Positions 12,263-24,347 are shown, counted from the stretch's first letter. The stretch: 64,000 bases of DNA from Akebia trifoliata (GCA_017979445.1 CM030719.1:27113317-27177316); one strand, 5' to 3'. Notes: generated by a model not told the origin, from the sequence alone. A program made the numbers and translations.

Positions 12263-12477
12263 TAGGGGTAGCAATCTTAACATAATACGAAATTACTGGG
12301 TTTAAGACAAAGCCTAATTGGGTTTGGGTCATAATAGTGTCGACCTGTCTAACACATTTATTAAATGAATCGTGTCTAGGTTAGAGACATCGACCTGCTT
12401 AACTCATTTATTTATTGAGTAAATTTTCAAAATACCCTTACCTCAACACGATATGACTTGACCCATTGCCACACCTA
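12263..12477. mobile_element. Small hAT-like element
   Basis: The inverted ends are taggggtagcaat on the left and attgccacaccta on the right, of the TAGGG...CAAT type common in plant hAT elements. It has no ORF and no clear 8-bp duplication. A similar end (attgacactccta) occurs at 13115-13127, so the real structure may be two nested elements. Confidence 0.4.
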
Positions 12478-13140
12478 GATCCAGATCCTTATTTTCAGTG
12501 CCTGATTAGAGTCGAATCTAAAAGGAATTGGACTGAATAGGAATCAGAATTGATTGGTTCTACTTGATGGGTACCCACGCCACGAGTACCTGAAAATGAT
12601 TTATTTTACCATTTTTTACTATTGTAAATGACTTAAAGACATTTGTACCCTTTTAAAACAAATATATATTACCTTCTTTTTTTAATTTTTTCATATAAAT
12701 TTATTTATTCTAATTTAAAATGTCTATCTTTCCTATAAGTTTACCACTGGAAAAGAAGATGGATATTAATTTTTGAAAAAAATTAACTCATATATTTATT
12801 AGAACAATTTATAATCATGCAATTAATGCTTTTATAGATGATATATTAAGTTCTTTAAAGGAGGTTTTTTTGCAACAACTTGTAAATACTATTTATATAT
12901 TTATGATTAAAAAAAATACTTGTATATAAAGAAAATAAAACACTATTATAGATTTTGTTTTGTCTTATCTGTTTATCAAGAATTGGAATCGATGGGTACC
13001 CATGATTTTTTGATGGTTCCAGTTCCATTAATTTTAAAATCGAAATCAAACTGACAAAAATCGGAATAAAAAAACAATCATGCTTCTGGTTCTAAAAACA
13101 TTAATTAATCGATCCATTGACACTCCTAGATGTTACAGAC

Positions 13141-14015
13141 TAGGACTGCAACTTAGACGGGCCAAACTCAAATTCAGTGGGTTCAACCTAACCTTGGGTT
13201 GGACTTAGGCACAATTAGTTAGGGTTTGGGCAAATAAAATTTAACTCGAATCAAATCAAGTAGGGTTCAAGCACAGATTACCCGAACTTAATATGGTTAT
13301 AACTAAAATAGGATAAATTACACTTTGACCCCCTATAATTTGGCATAATTTCATTTTGACCCATAATGTTTTGATAATTGCATTTACCTCCCCTTTCATT
13401 GATAGTGTTAACATTCAAATGTTATTTTACCCTCTTATTTTATATTATTATTAATTAAAAAAATAGATTTTAAAATAATAATTAAAATGCCCAGTCTAAA
13501 CATTCATTGAACCCATTTTTTCAAAGGCATGCTTTATTTATATAAAAAATATATTAAAAAGGGCAAATTATCTTTATAAAAGGAATTTAATTGTGAGGTT
13601 GACAACAATTTGAGAAGGGGGTAAGTGAACCCCTTAAATAACTATAAATAACTATAAAGGAGGTAAGTGCAATTATCAAAATATCATAGGGTCAAAATGG
13701 AATTATGCCAAATTATAAGGGGTCAAAGCATAATTTACCCATAAAAATATCTTTTTTTCTCTTTCATTTACTATTCACATTTCAAACTTTAGACAATCAT
13801 CATCATGTTTTTGAGAAAAAAATAATTGTAAATTTTATGTTTTTTACATACCACTTATACTTATATAAGCCATTATTACTAAACCAACCTGACTTGAGTT
13901 GAGCAGTTTATGCTTGCGGTCTGATTGGGCGTGGACATAGGTCGATGTTTGTCAAGTTTGGGTTAGGCACATGTTGATCTTCAATCAGGCCCAATCTGCT
14001 CAAGTTGCAGACTTA
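13141..14015. mobile_element. hAT-1 family element carrying a nested fold-back element
   Basis: The left end taggactgcaactt and the right end caagttgcagactta are inverted copies, matching the ends seen at 313 and at 59861/60495. The interior shares the gggttgg-rich subterminal sequence of the family. The flanking octamers do not match, so the insertion is old or the flanks have changed. The 13311-13740 fold-back element interrupts it. Confidence 0.6.
13311..13740. mobile_element. Mutator-like fold-back element nested in hAT-1
   Basis: Inverted arms of about 80 bp pair across the element (ggataaattacactttgacc at left, complement of ggtcaaagcataatttaccc at right). They continue through aatttggcataatt and gataattgca. 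The flanking nonamers actaaaata and ataaaaata agree at 7 of 9 positions, as expected of a Mutator-like insertion. It contains no coding sequence. Confidence 0.7.
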
Positions 14016-14479
14016 GGAATTTTTTTAAAAAAAAAACAAGGCTAAATATTTTAATATTTATAAAAACAAATCTATTTTTTTTTAAATTATCAAAAATGCT
14101 GGACTGTCCAGCATTTTGACGTGCTATTCTCTCTAGGATGTTAAAAGAAGTTATTAAAATGCTCGTCTGTCCATGACTTAAATGGTTTTTGAAATATCTT
14201 TTTTTTGTAAATAAATTCTTTTTTGGAGATATTAAAATATTTAACCTTCTTTTGGTAATTTTCACTTCGGAATTTTAAATCTTGATAAAAAAAAAAAAGA
14301 GGGCTACTTTTGCCACTCCACCTTTACTTACAACACCCCAATCTTTAATTTAAATAAAATGTGAATCTCCATTTCCTAGGTTTGAATATGAAAAAATTTC
14401 AAGTTTGATACATTATTTATTTTAATTTTCAAAACGTGTTTTTTTTCCAGTGAATTCATCATTTTTATAATTTATAATT

Positions 14480-14584
14480 GAAGAATGCTAGAATGACACA
14501 AATATGATAAAAATGATGTGGTGGCACGCACATATGCGTGACACCACATCATATTGTCACATTTGTGTCATTTCAGCAAGACTC
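14480..14584. mobile_element. Core-hairpin MITE family, shortest copy (M1), 105 bp
   Basis: A palindrome with ends gaagaatgctagaatgacac and the inverted gtgtcatttcagcaagactc, flanked by a perfect 9-bp duplication, tttataatt (14471-14479 and 14585-14593). The inner arm gatgtggtg..cacgcac resembles the subterminal block of the longer copies. The usual central core is missing, so this may be an internally deleted member. Confidence 0.75.
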
Positions 14585-15185
14585 TTTATAATTACCAATT
14601 TGTTACTTTTAATATCAACGAATTCAGAGATTAAATACTAACCATTTTTCCAAGAGAGTGAAGGGGGGAGAGTTTGGAGGCCGTGTTTAGAAGGAAACAC
14701 GAGTGTAGAGACTGGTTCCGATGTGTTTGATATTGTGTATAAAGAATTGGCGTGCCGTAAGTAAAAAATTGATGTGGTGATAGAAGTTCTCTAAAAAGAC
14801 CCACACAAGCCCAGGGCAAAAATACTCAGTTTTGCTTCGTTTGTTGGCGGCTGCTGCTCTGCTTCTTCCACAAGGTATCTTTCTTCCCCACCTCTCTATT
14901 TTGTCCAATTTTTGGTTGATCAAATCTTATTCAGAGAGACCAATTTTTTTATTTTATTTTTCTCTTTTTTACCCACATGGATTTTTCGTTTTCTTTTTAT
15001 TTTTTATTACCATTCTACCATCTCCAATCTTTCAGAAACATATTCTGACATTTTTTTTGATGTTGGGTTTGTCTGAAATTCTCACAAAAATGATAAAGTA
15101 GCAACCTTTAAGCACAGATGAACTGAATACAGTTATGCCCATACGGATTTTTTTGATGATTCTTGTATTCATCCATGTTTGAGTG

Positions 15186-16844
15186 ATGTTTTTGGGTTGT
15201 TCCATGTTGGGTTCGTCTAAGATGCTCTCAAAATTCAGACTTTTTGAAGTTTTTACGTTTTTTGGACTGCGAAAAACCTTGAATATGAGTAGTGGGTTTA
15301 CTCACAAGTGTTTCTGCAGCATGAATGAGTCCTCTGAACTTCCCGATTGGGTTAAATTCTCTCCGAATGGGGGCTCTTCTGTTGCAGATCCTGAAGATGA
15401 TTTTGTGCTACCTATGATTGTGAATTGGGTTGATAATCTGAAGGTTCATGATCGGAACACTGATGTTAAATCTGTGTCCACTCAGAGTGTTGATAGTGAT
15501 GTTGATAAGATTAGTGGGATTATAAAGAATAGGTTTGTGTCACCTGGGGCAGTTGTTCAAGCTTTAGATGGTTGTGGTATCGATGTTTCAAAGAGTTTGG
15601 TTGACCAAGTGTTGAAGAGGTTTAGTAATGATTGGGTCTCAGCTTTCGGTTTCTTTAAGTGGACCTGCATGGAAATGTGTTATAAACATTCGGCTGATTC
15701 TTACAACTCAATGGTTGACATTCTAGGAAAATCAAAGCAGTTTGATATAATGTGGGATTTGATGGAGGAGATGGTTCAATTGGGAGGGTTGATCTCGTTG
15801 ACAACAATGAGTAAAATTATGAGGAGGCTTTCTAGGGCCGGTAAATGGGTAGATGCAATGGTTGCATTTCGTGAAATAGAGAGATTTGGTTTGAGAAAGG
15901 ATACTTCAGCTATGAATGTACTCTTGGACACATTGTGCAAAGAGGGAAGTGTCGAGCATGCACAAGATGCATTTTTGGAGTTCAAGAATGAGATACCTCC
16001 CGACTCGCAAACTTTTAATGTCTTGATACATGGGTGGTGCAAAGCTAGGCAGTTAGACAAGGCCCGGGTTACTATGGAAGAGATGGAAAGTTACGGGTTT
16101 AATCCTTGTGTGATTTCTTATACTAGTTTGGTTGAAGCCTATTGTCGTGAGAAGGATTTCCGCAAAGTTGATGTTATTCTTGAGGAGATGCAAACCAAAG
16201 GGTGTCCTCCAAATGTTGTGACTTATACTATCATAATGCATTCTCTGGGGAAGGCTAAGGAAACTTCTGAAGCTTTGGAGGTTTATGAGAGGATGAAGAG
16301 GAATGGTTGTGTTCCTGATACTTCTTTCTATAACTCTTTGATATACATCCTTAGTAAAGCTGGTCGGCTTCAGGATGCTCGTAATGTATATGATGATATT
16401 TTTAAGAGTGGAATGACGCCAAATATAACAACTTATAATACAATGATTTCTGCTGCTTGTGAGCATTCACAAGAAGAAAATGCTCTAAAGCTGCTTCAAG
16501 AAATGGAAGAAAGCCTCTGCAAGCCTGATCTTAAAACATATGCCCCTCTATTGAAAATGTGTTGTAGAAAGAAATGGATGAAGGTCCTTTTTTATTTATT
16601 GAACGATATGTTTAACAAGGACATCAGCCTTGAACTTGGAACCTATTCTCTTTTGGTGCATGGGCTATGTAAAAGCGGGAAACTTGAACACGCGTGCTTG
16701 TTTATTGAGGAAATGGTGTTGAAGGGATTGGTTCCTAGATCCAGTACATATAGGATGCTAGTGGAGGAACTTGAGAAGAACAACTTGGGAAAAGCAAAGG
16801 AAAAGATTCAACAATTGATGGAACAGACAGAAAGTGTGGAATAA
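15186..16844 (+). CDS. P-class PPR protein, At3g22670-like, probably mitochondrial
   Basis: An open exon of 552 residues, counted from the ATG at 15186; a GTG codon just before it is in frame but is not a plausible plant start. The first 45 residues are rich in Ser, Arg, Phe and Leu with few acids, like a mitochondrial presequence. From about residue 160 on there are roughly ten tandem P-type PPR motifs of 35 residues (for example YNSMVDILGKSKQFD, FNVLIHGWCKARQLDKA, YTSLVEAYCREKD, YNTMISAACEHSQEENA). There is no E or DYW extension, so it should bind organelle RNA for processing or stabilisation and not edit by itself. Similarity and gene order point to At3g22670 (562 aa), whose RNA target I do not know. 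Confidence 0.9.
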   Translation: MFLGCSMLGSSKMLSKFRLFEVFTFFGLRKTLNMSSGFTHKCFCSMNESSELPDWVKFSPNGGSSVADPEDDFVLPMIVNWVDNLKVHDRNTDVKSVSTQSVDSDVDKISGIIKNRFVSPGAVVQALDGCGIDVSKSLVDQVLKRFSNDWVSAFGFFKWTCMEMCYKHSADSYNSMVDILGKSKQFDIMWDLMEEMVQLGGLISLTTMSKIMRRLSRAGKWVDAMVAFREIERFGLRKDTSAMNVLLDTLCKEGSVEHAQDAFLEFKNEIPPDSQTFNVLIHGWCKARQLDKARVTMEEMESYGFNPCVISYTSLVEAYCREKDFRKVDVILEEMQTKGCPPNVVTYTIIMHSLGKAKETSEALEVYERMKRNGCVPDTSFYNSLIYILSKAGRLQDARNVYDDIFKSGMTPNITTYNTMISAACEHSQEENALKLLQEMEESLCKPDLKTYAPLLKMCCRKKWMKVLFYLLNDMFNKDISLELGTYSLLVHGLCKSGKLEHACLFIEEMVLKGLVPRSSTYRMLVEELEKNNLGKAKEKIQQLMEQTESVE

Positions 16845-17530
16845 TGTATCGGAGTGAATAGGTTGATTAACTAGAGACGTGATTTTGGAAATTCTGGGTC
16901 TACTCTTCTATTGGTGCAAGATGAACAAGGGCTTTGAAGGGTTTTCTTCGAGGATTTTGTTCTTAGATGGGTTGATCTTTGTTCTTAGTTGGTGTATGTT
17001 CATTATGATTTCCTATTCTATTGTGCCTGAACTTCATTTCATAGGATTTTCTATGTGCATGGATGTCTTTGTAAGTTGTAACAAGAATATAAACTCTATA
17101 AATGGTCCAACCTCTTTCTGATCTTGTGAATGATGCAAGCAAACCTCTATGGCCAACTCTCTCGCTTGATGCTTATAATCCACTAATCATGTAAATGAGT
17201 CAAAATTGTTTTTATAGATGATGAATGTGATATGTTCCTTCAGTGAGGTAGGTGCATCTAAATTAACTGCAGTTCTATTGCAGCTTAAAATGTATTCTTT
17301 AAGTTCATGTTTTGTCTTCTCTACTCCCCATCTCCCCTTAAGATTAAATGTTGTAACTGCACCACAACTACAGCTCCTTTGAATTTCGCTTGTTTCTTTA
17401 ATCGGTTAATCTGGCCGGTATGCTTGACTAAGTACCATGATACTTGCTGACTTTTGTGGCGTTCATGACTCATGACTTTTACACTTCATAGGCTTAGAAA
17501 ATCCGATCTATCTTTTTCTTAAACATTCTA
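16845..17530. other. 3' flank of the P-class PPR gene, no gene seen
   Basis: Probably contains the 3' untranslated region of the PPR gene. No supported coding region, RNA gene or repeat structure. Confidence 0.4.
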
Positions 17531-17845
17531 GGGTCTGTATGATTGCTGGGAGTTCATTTTAAGGGAATATGAATTCCTCGGGGAAATGGTCACGTGAAGA
17601 TAAATTCTACCATTTGATTGTACATGGGAAAATGTTAAAACAAGGTTTGGTTTAGAGGTGAGAAAATCAATTTCCTGGGGGTTGGAGTGGGAAAACATTT
17701 TCCTTCCCAGAGGGAAAATCACTTTGAGCGAGAAAATAGTTATCCAGGGAAAATGCTCAATCTTACACACGAAAATAACATTTTCCAAGGAAAATCATTT
17801 TTCAGCTCATTTTCCATGTAGAATCATACAGTCTAAGACTTTGGA
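17531..17845. mobile_element. Non-autonomous hAT-like repeat
   Basis: The left side gtctgtatgatt and the right side aatcatacagtc are inverted copies. The interior is full of ggaaaa/ttttcc words (gaaaacattttcc, ggaaaatcattttc), typical of an abundant class of plant hAT repeats. There is no coding sequence. The boundaries are approximate because no target duplication was found. Confidence 0.45.
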
Positions 17846-18081
17846 CTTTTTGATAGATTGAAAGATGCATTTATACTTCTTTATTAGACTCATATATAAG
17901 AATGCCAACAAGTCAGTGACTTCAAAAGTATTATCTGTTCAAATGGTTCAAGGATCACAAAATAATTTTTCTAGTAACGCTTCTTGGGGAAAAGATATGG
18001 GTGGAAGAGGGATTTGGTATTTGTGCAATGCGATTAATCAATTTTCTTGGTGGAAAACTCAAAACAACAGTATAACTCTAT

Positions 18082-19985
18082 TAGGGGGTCACAACGAGTT
18101 CTTACTCGATTATTGTTAACGGGAGTCCGGTGGTTTTTTTTGGGGGTCGAGAGGATTGAGGCAAGGGGACCCCTTATCCCCATTCTTGTTTCTTATTATA
18201 GTGGAAGCCTTGGGTAGATTATTCAGAAGAGCGGTCGATTTAGGTAAGCTTTCGGGGTTTAGGGTGAAAAACGGACCACATATCTCCCACTTGCAATTTG
18301 CGGATGATACACTTATTTTTTTTGGAGCATTCAAAGGATCAGGTGAGGGTGCTCCGAGTTCTATTATGTTGTTTTGAGGCGATGTCAGGATTACACATTA
18401 ACTTGCAGAAGAGTAAGCTATTTGGGGTAGGAGAGGTGAATGATATTCATTTGATGGCTGCAACTTTGGGCTGTGGGTACGATACCCTGCCTACGTCATA
18501 TCTGGGATTACCGTTGAGAGCACCCTACAAAAGTATCAAAATTTTGGATGGCGTGATTGAGAGATTGGAAAAAAGGTTGAGCACGTGGAAGGCAAAATTA
18601 TTTGTCGAAAGGTGGGAGAGTTACTTTGATCAAGAGCACTTTAACGAGTATTCCAATATACTTTTTCTCGTTATTCACGCTTCCGAGGTCCGTCGAAAAT
18701 AGATTGGAAAGGCTAATGAGGAACTTTTTGTGGAATGATAAGAGTGGCATGAAGAAGTATCATTTGGTCAGATGGAAAGTGATCTGCAAGCCCAAGAAGA
18801 ACGGGGGACTGGGTATTAAGGGGCTTAGACTAGCTAATAAAGCTCTTCTAGGAAAATGGCCTTGGAGATTTGGGGAGGAGAGGGATAGTTTGTGGAGGAA
18901 GGTTATTAGGGCCAAGTACGGAGAAAGGAGTTTAGGCTGGTATAGCGGCGGGTCTAAAGAATCGTATGGGTGTAATGTTTGGAAAGGGGTTCTTAAAGTG
19001 AGCGAGGATTTTGAGAAAGGGATTAGGTACAAAGTGGGTTTGGGAGATAGAATTAGATTTTGGGAGGATAGATGGTGTGGCACCTCATCTCTGGCAATTC
19101 AATTTCCGTCTTTGTATGCTTGTTCTATTAAGAAGAACCGCTCTATCCAGCAGTGTTTGAATTGCAATGAGTCCAGTTCTACTTGGGATTTGGGGTTTAG
19201 AAGAAACTTCAATGATTGGGAGCTAACTGAGGTGGCATCTTTCCTTGATTTCTTGCATACGGTCCACCTCAACGACAATGAACAGGACAAGTGGGAATGG
19301 ACATGGGCAAAGGATTTGAGATTCTCTGTCAGGTCTTTTTTTAAATGGCTCAATCTGTGTGCATAACGATCCCTATCGTGACTCATCATTTGGTCCAGGT
19401 TAGTCCCCTCAAAAATTTCTTTTTTTGTTTGGCTGGCTTCTCTTGGTCGGATCCTTACATTGGATAATTTGATAGTGCGAGGTTGGATTACTCCCAATTG
19501 TTGTCCCCTTTGCTTGAGTGATGGAGAATCGGTTGATCATATTTTAGTCTATTATTCCTTTTCTTATATTTTGTGGTCAACTTTCCTTGATCTGTTCCGT
19601 ATCAATTGGGTCTTTCCCCGTAAGTTCTCCTCATTGTTAGAAGAATGGACCAATAATGCCTTTCATACCAGAAAGCGGATCTTATGGGCTATGCTTCCTT
19701 CGGCTATCGCTTAGGGGGTTTGGAAAGAGAGGAATGATAGAGTGTTTAATAACAAGAATAGTAGCTTTTATGCGACTTTCTTGGAGATCTTGGGTTGTTT
19801 ATACCTTTGGTCCAAACAGAACATAGAGTTTGCGGGAATTTCTTTTGATGATTTCGTATTTAGATGGCACTCTCTATGTAATCACTGAGATTGTAGTTTC
19901 TTTTCTTTGTTTCTCGGGAGGCTTTCTCGGCCTCCTTGTATCTTTTGCCCTTATCAATATATTATACCTTTTCAAAAAAAAAAAA
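18082..19985 (+). mobile_element. L1-type LINE, 5'-truncated, with poly(A) and 16-bp target duplication
   Basis: A 1.9-kb retrotransposon fragment ending in a poly(A) run at 19974-19985. It is bounded by identical 16-bp duplications, aacagtataactctat (18066-18081 and 19986-20001). It begins inside the reverse transcriptase domain: [12 protein letters not shown] at 18157, the catalytic FADDT at about 18297, then GLHINLQKSK and YLGLPL. The C-terminal zf-RVT region (ITPNCCPLC..ESVDHIL) lies at 19480-19545. The frame shifts at a T-tract near 18315 and again near 18600, and stops occur at 19364 and 19712, so it cannot make a working protein. The intact duplication argues for a fairly recent insertion, and 5' truncation is usual for LINEs. 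Confidence 0.93.
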
Positions 19986-20109
19986 AACAGTATAACTCTA
20001 TGGTCTCCTAATGATTTTTTATTTATTTTTGGTTTAATCTTTTCCTTACATGGGCACTATCTCTTGGTAATTGCAGCTACTACAATTTAACCGTAGAGAG
20101 CTCTTCGTT

Positions 20110-21325
20110 ATGGAGATCAAGAAGGATGAGAAAAAAGAGGGTTCTCTCGTTCTGTTGAAGCAGGGAGCAGAAGCCGTAAGTGAAGTCACTATTTTTTTCC
20201 CCTTAAATGACCTATAAAAAAAACCGTTTAAAGATTTGTCTGGAGACATATCAGTTAGCGATGATCATTTTGGCCTTCTATTTCAGAGAATTTTTGAGTC
20301 GACCTTCGTGGGGAGGAGATCGATTGTCAAGGAACGTTTCTCCAAGAAATACAGACATCCATCTCTAGACTCAAAGTTGACACTCAAACGCTTGAATGCG
20401 GTCAGTTTCGCTTAAGAAAGTCGTTGTTCTTCCTCCATATTTTTATGCTTCTACTCATAGTTCAATTTCCGATCCAGGAGGCTCGGTGCATGACAAAAGC
20501 AAGAAGACTTGGTGTTACCACGCCAGTGTTGTACGCTGTGGACCCTGTGTTACATACTTTAACATTCGAGTACGTGGAAGGACCAGCCGTCAAAGATGTC
20601 TTTCTTGACTTTGGGTTTAACGGTGTTATTCAAGAACGAATGGATGATATTGCAACACAGATTGGCGATGCAATCGGGAAATTACATGATGGCGGCCTGA
20701 TTCACGGTGATCTGACGACATCAAATATGTTGCTCCGAAGTAGTACTAATCAGCTGGTGAGAACTTGGACCTCATCTTTCACATACCCATTTGTATTCCA
20801 AGCTTGAAAAATTGTCAAAGTCATATTCCATTTTGACCATTCTCATCTTCTACCAGGTCCTCATTGACTTTGGTCTGAGTTTCACATCAACGCTTCCCGA
20901 AGATAAAGCTGTTGACTTATACGTGCTCGAGAGAGCCTTGTTGTCAATGCATTCCTCATGTGGTAATGTGGTAAGTCAATATGGCCCTTTGTATTTTCCC
21001 TATTTCCTTGTAAACCCTTACTTTTCTCATATTTTTGTTCTCTTGAATAGATGGATCGGATACTCTCTGCATACAGGAAGTCGTCCAAGCAATGGTCTTC
21101 CACATTGAACAAGTTAGCTCAAGGTGAAAGCTCCATTATTAGTTCATTGTTTTTGGTCTTTTTTATTTTTTTTTTATTTTTTATTTTAAATAAGTAGGTT
21201 TATTAGTTTATTTTTTAGTTTTAAAGATTGAGCACTCATAATATATTTACGTTGCTCATTTTATTTTTCTATGAAAATCTTTTACAGTGCGACAGAGAGG
21301 TCGAAAGCGTACCATGGTTGGATGA
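20110..21325 (+). CDS. BUD32: KEOPS complex kinase BUD32/PRPK, 6 exons
   Basis: Exons are 20110-20175, 20287-20400, 20478-20756, 20857-20970, 21051-21123 and 21288-21325, all GT-AG with consistent phases, giving 227 residues (Arabidopsis about 226). Bud32 is the small atypical kinase/ATPase of the KEOPS complex, which makes t6A on tRNAs that read ANN codons, acting in nucleus and cytosol. Visible motifs are the ATP-binding lysine in [13 protein letters not shown] (around residue 43), the catalytic loop [12 protein letters not shown] with its Asp and Asn, the metal-binding DFG in LIDFGLS, and the basic C-terminal tail RGRKRTMVG. No N-terminal glycine-rich loop of ordinary kinases is seen, as usual for Bud32. 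The LINE ends 125 bp upstream of the ATG, and a hairpin MITE starts about 100 bp after the stop. Confidence 0.95.
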
Positions 21326-21425
21326 TTCCTCTTTAATTGAAGCACATGTTGCGTATAGTGGCCTGTAAGGTGACGTAAAAGAGATCGCTTTGTAGACTAG
21401 TAGTGGATAGTGCAGTATATTTGAA

Positions 21426-21607
21426 GGAAAATGCTGAACTAACATTAAATTTGACATCGATTCTCACATTGCTGATGTGGATGTATGTATGAAACCATAG
21501 ATGCTTTTCATCAAGATACGAGTGAAAATAATCTATGGCTATGAGTGCACATCCACATCAGCGATGAGAGAATTGATGTCAATTTTAATGTTACTCCAGC
21601 ACGACTC
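21426..21607. mobile_element. Core-hairpin MITE (M2) just downstream of BUD32
   Basis: A palindrome of about 180 bp. The right end is ttactccagcacgactc, the arms carry gacatcgattctcacattgc and its complement, and the core ccatagatgcttttcat pairs with gtgaaaataatctatgg. It starts about 100 bp after the BUD32 stop and so probably lies in the 3' untranslated region. No convincing target duplication remains at this copy. Confidence 0.75.
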
Positions 21608-21905
21608 ATTAGAATTCCGTACTATATTTATATTTGTATTTTTCATGCATTATCCCTATTTCTTGCTATCTTTTTCTAATTTTTATTTACTTAATAGATA
21701 TTGGAATTGATCAAATGATCAAACACTAAATTGAAAATTTCTGACGTATAGTAATTCGGTTTCAATCCACAACTTTGGACTCTCTAGAATTCTAGGTAGA
21801 ACTTTTATTGATAGTGTGATACTTGGTAGTGTTACTGTCAGCATTGATGGACCATCATCCTGAACAGTAGATTGTTGTCCAAATGGTTTTTTTTTTCTTG
21901 AGTCG

Positions 21906-22097
21906 TGATCCAGAACAGTGTCCCGTTCCAATAACAATGCTAGGTGTCTACATGGCAAATTTTTGTTGGAGTTCAAACACATCGGGCTGCATGCATGGCT
22001 TGGTTAAGAGCCCTAGGTGTTTCATACTCCAACAAAAATGTCCCATGTAGACACCTTACCTTTATTATAGGAACAGTACACCATATTGGATCAGGGG
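21906..22097. mobile_element. Fold-back element, family C, full copy
   Basis: Two arms pair across about 190 bp: ggtgtctacatgg..tttttgttggagt on the left, and actccaacaaaaatg..ccatgtagacacc on the right. The outer parts gatccagaacagtg and cagtacaccatattggatc are weaker inverted copies. A half copy with the same left arm lies near 41751-41815. No ORF. Confidence 0.6.
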
Positions 22098-24347
22098 AGG
22101 GGATTTGAGGGATCTGGGCCTCTTAGAACACCCTGACTAATCCTCTGGGCATGTGCAGTTCAAACTCCAAATGTCACTAAATACTATTAAAGTCCTTCAA
22201 AATTTTGGATTATATCACAACTACCCCTTTTTAAAACTTCTAATAGCGTATAATATGTATTATACAGAGATATAAACGAGGGTCTAGGCCTTGGGACGTG
22301 GTTTGTCGAGAATGACACCATATTTTCTCATTTCAATTGTTTTGTTTAAGAAAAGACATATATAGTAGCGATGTTGACGGAAGTGGTAAGAGAAAAAATA
22401 ATGAAGAATATGTTTTCTTTATACATATAATTTACTGAAATAAGAGAAGACACGACAGGAAACATCTCTCACGAGGTCGAGCGGCCAACAAAAGAAGTGC
22501 ACCAAACAGAGAAATAAGCAAAAACATAATATAACTATTCAAAATTTCAGTGAGGGTCAAAAATCAAGGATTCCTATCTAAACATGAAATCTTAAACCAA
22601 GGTACACTGAACAAGGCTTGACAAAATACATTGAACAAGAAGAAGAAATGAGACTACATTTGACTACCCACATTTATATTAAAAAAATCATTAGGCGGCT
22701 AACAATTTCAACACCCTATTCATATAATTTATGACTCGATAGTCCACAATGATATATTTATCAACAACTAGATGGCTAATTGTACGAATTTTTTTATCGA
22801 AAAACTTTGAAGCATAAGTGTTGATGTAACTAGTGGTTTATTGTGAGGTCAATATGTTGGAATGAGTGATCTCCATGACTAATCAACAACCCCATATTGA
22901 AGACGACAGACATTAGCTCCCTAGGAGGACAAATACATTTTGATTTGATAGGCAACATGGAAGGCAATAAGTGCAAGGGATCGACATGACAGAAGAAACC
23001 TTGACGAAGCCAGCGATGTTTCTACTTAGTAAAAGTTCCATTTGTTAGTACTTTTAAATCTTGGAAAAACGTTTCATCTCATTCACGAACGATACTAATA
23101 CGAGTAGGATGCACGACTGGAGTGGATCACATGATGGTGAAAAAAGCCAAAAATACTTTATAGGTCTAGCCCATTTGAGAATTCGGATCCTATATTCTTT
23201 ACACTCATGTGGCATTCCACTTCTAGCCCATCACCCATGAGAGTTTGCCCCCCCCCCCCCCCTTAAAAACCAAAAATTATTGGTAGCATTTGGGATTGTG
23301 TTTGGGGGCGCTTATATGGTTTTGGCCTTGAAAGATCTTTAGGGCCTTAAATTTTGATTTGGTAATAGATCGACCTTTTGCTTATTGTCATCGTCAATCG
23401 TGTAAATTGAAAATGAATTACAAACAAGCTAAATCAACTTTCTGCTTCCAGCGTTAACAGAAACTTGAAATAACAATTTTTTTTGGATGATAATGTTTTT
23501 TTTTAATTAATAATTAAAATACACTCGATGTGTATCTAAGATATTGAAGATCCAAAAAAAATTTCTAATATAATTATCAAAATGTCTCCTAGACAATGTC
23601 ACCAAACAATTAATTAGGCAATCGTGAATATATCCAATGGAAATCCTTCCACTGGACCCAATCAAGACAATTCTGACGGGTGTATTTTCCAATCGACTCG
23701 AATATGTTTTCTAAGAACAAACAGGACATCAATATCAATATCTACCAAAGGTGCTTTAGAGTTTATTTATTTCTGTGCCAAGAGAATTAAAATTGAAGAA
23801 AATGACATAAGAAGTAAGTAGTAGTGTAGAAAAATAAAAATCAAATTAAAGAGGCAAACAGTACCTCAAAATATGTTCAAAGTCTTGGAGGAAAAGCTAA
23901 GCAAAGACAGCTTATACGAAGATGTTTCAAAGCTGAAAAGAAAAAGAGAAGAAACGGCCAAGCAAAAATAATTTGCCCAAAGTACAAATCAAAGATCTCC
24001 CTTTGACTGCCTCGTGACTCATGATTTTTCGTTTGATTAAAGAGGGTAGTTTTGGAAATATTATTTAAAAGGTAAAAAGATGTTGTTTGTTCTATACTTC
24101 TAAGAATATCTTCTTTCGTCTAATAAGTCCGATCAGTAGTTTTATTAATTTGGAATATTAAAAGAGGACCCACAATTCAATATGGGTCCCACCTTGAAAA
24201 TACCCTAGATCAAAAGCCAACCTGATTTTATTAATTGTATTGTCGTGATATGATCTATAGATTTTTTTTTTCAACCAAATTTAAAATAGTCCCAAATGAA
24301 TTTCATGGGATTCAATGGTTGTCATTACTTGTTCATATTTGCATCTA
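22098..24347. other. Intergenic sequence, no gene seen
   Basis: Repeat-like, AT-rich sequence without a supported coding region. A run of 15 C residues lies at 23248-23262, and small A/T tracts are frequent. Short ORFs on either strand have no recognisable domain. Confidence 0.35.

Noticed and set aside
15183..15185. Start of the P-class PPR protein one codon earlier at a GTG
   Set aside because: Plant nuclear genes start at ATG; the ATG at 15186 is directly next and was used.
16053..16466. A 137-codon ORF on the minus strand
   Set aside because: It is the complement of the PPR repeat region of the P-class gene, with no domain of its own.
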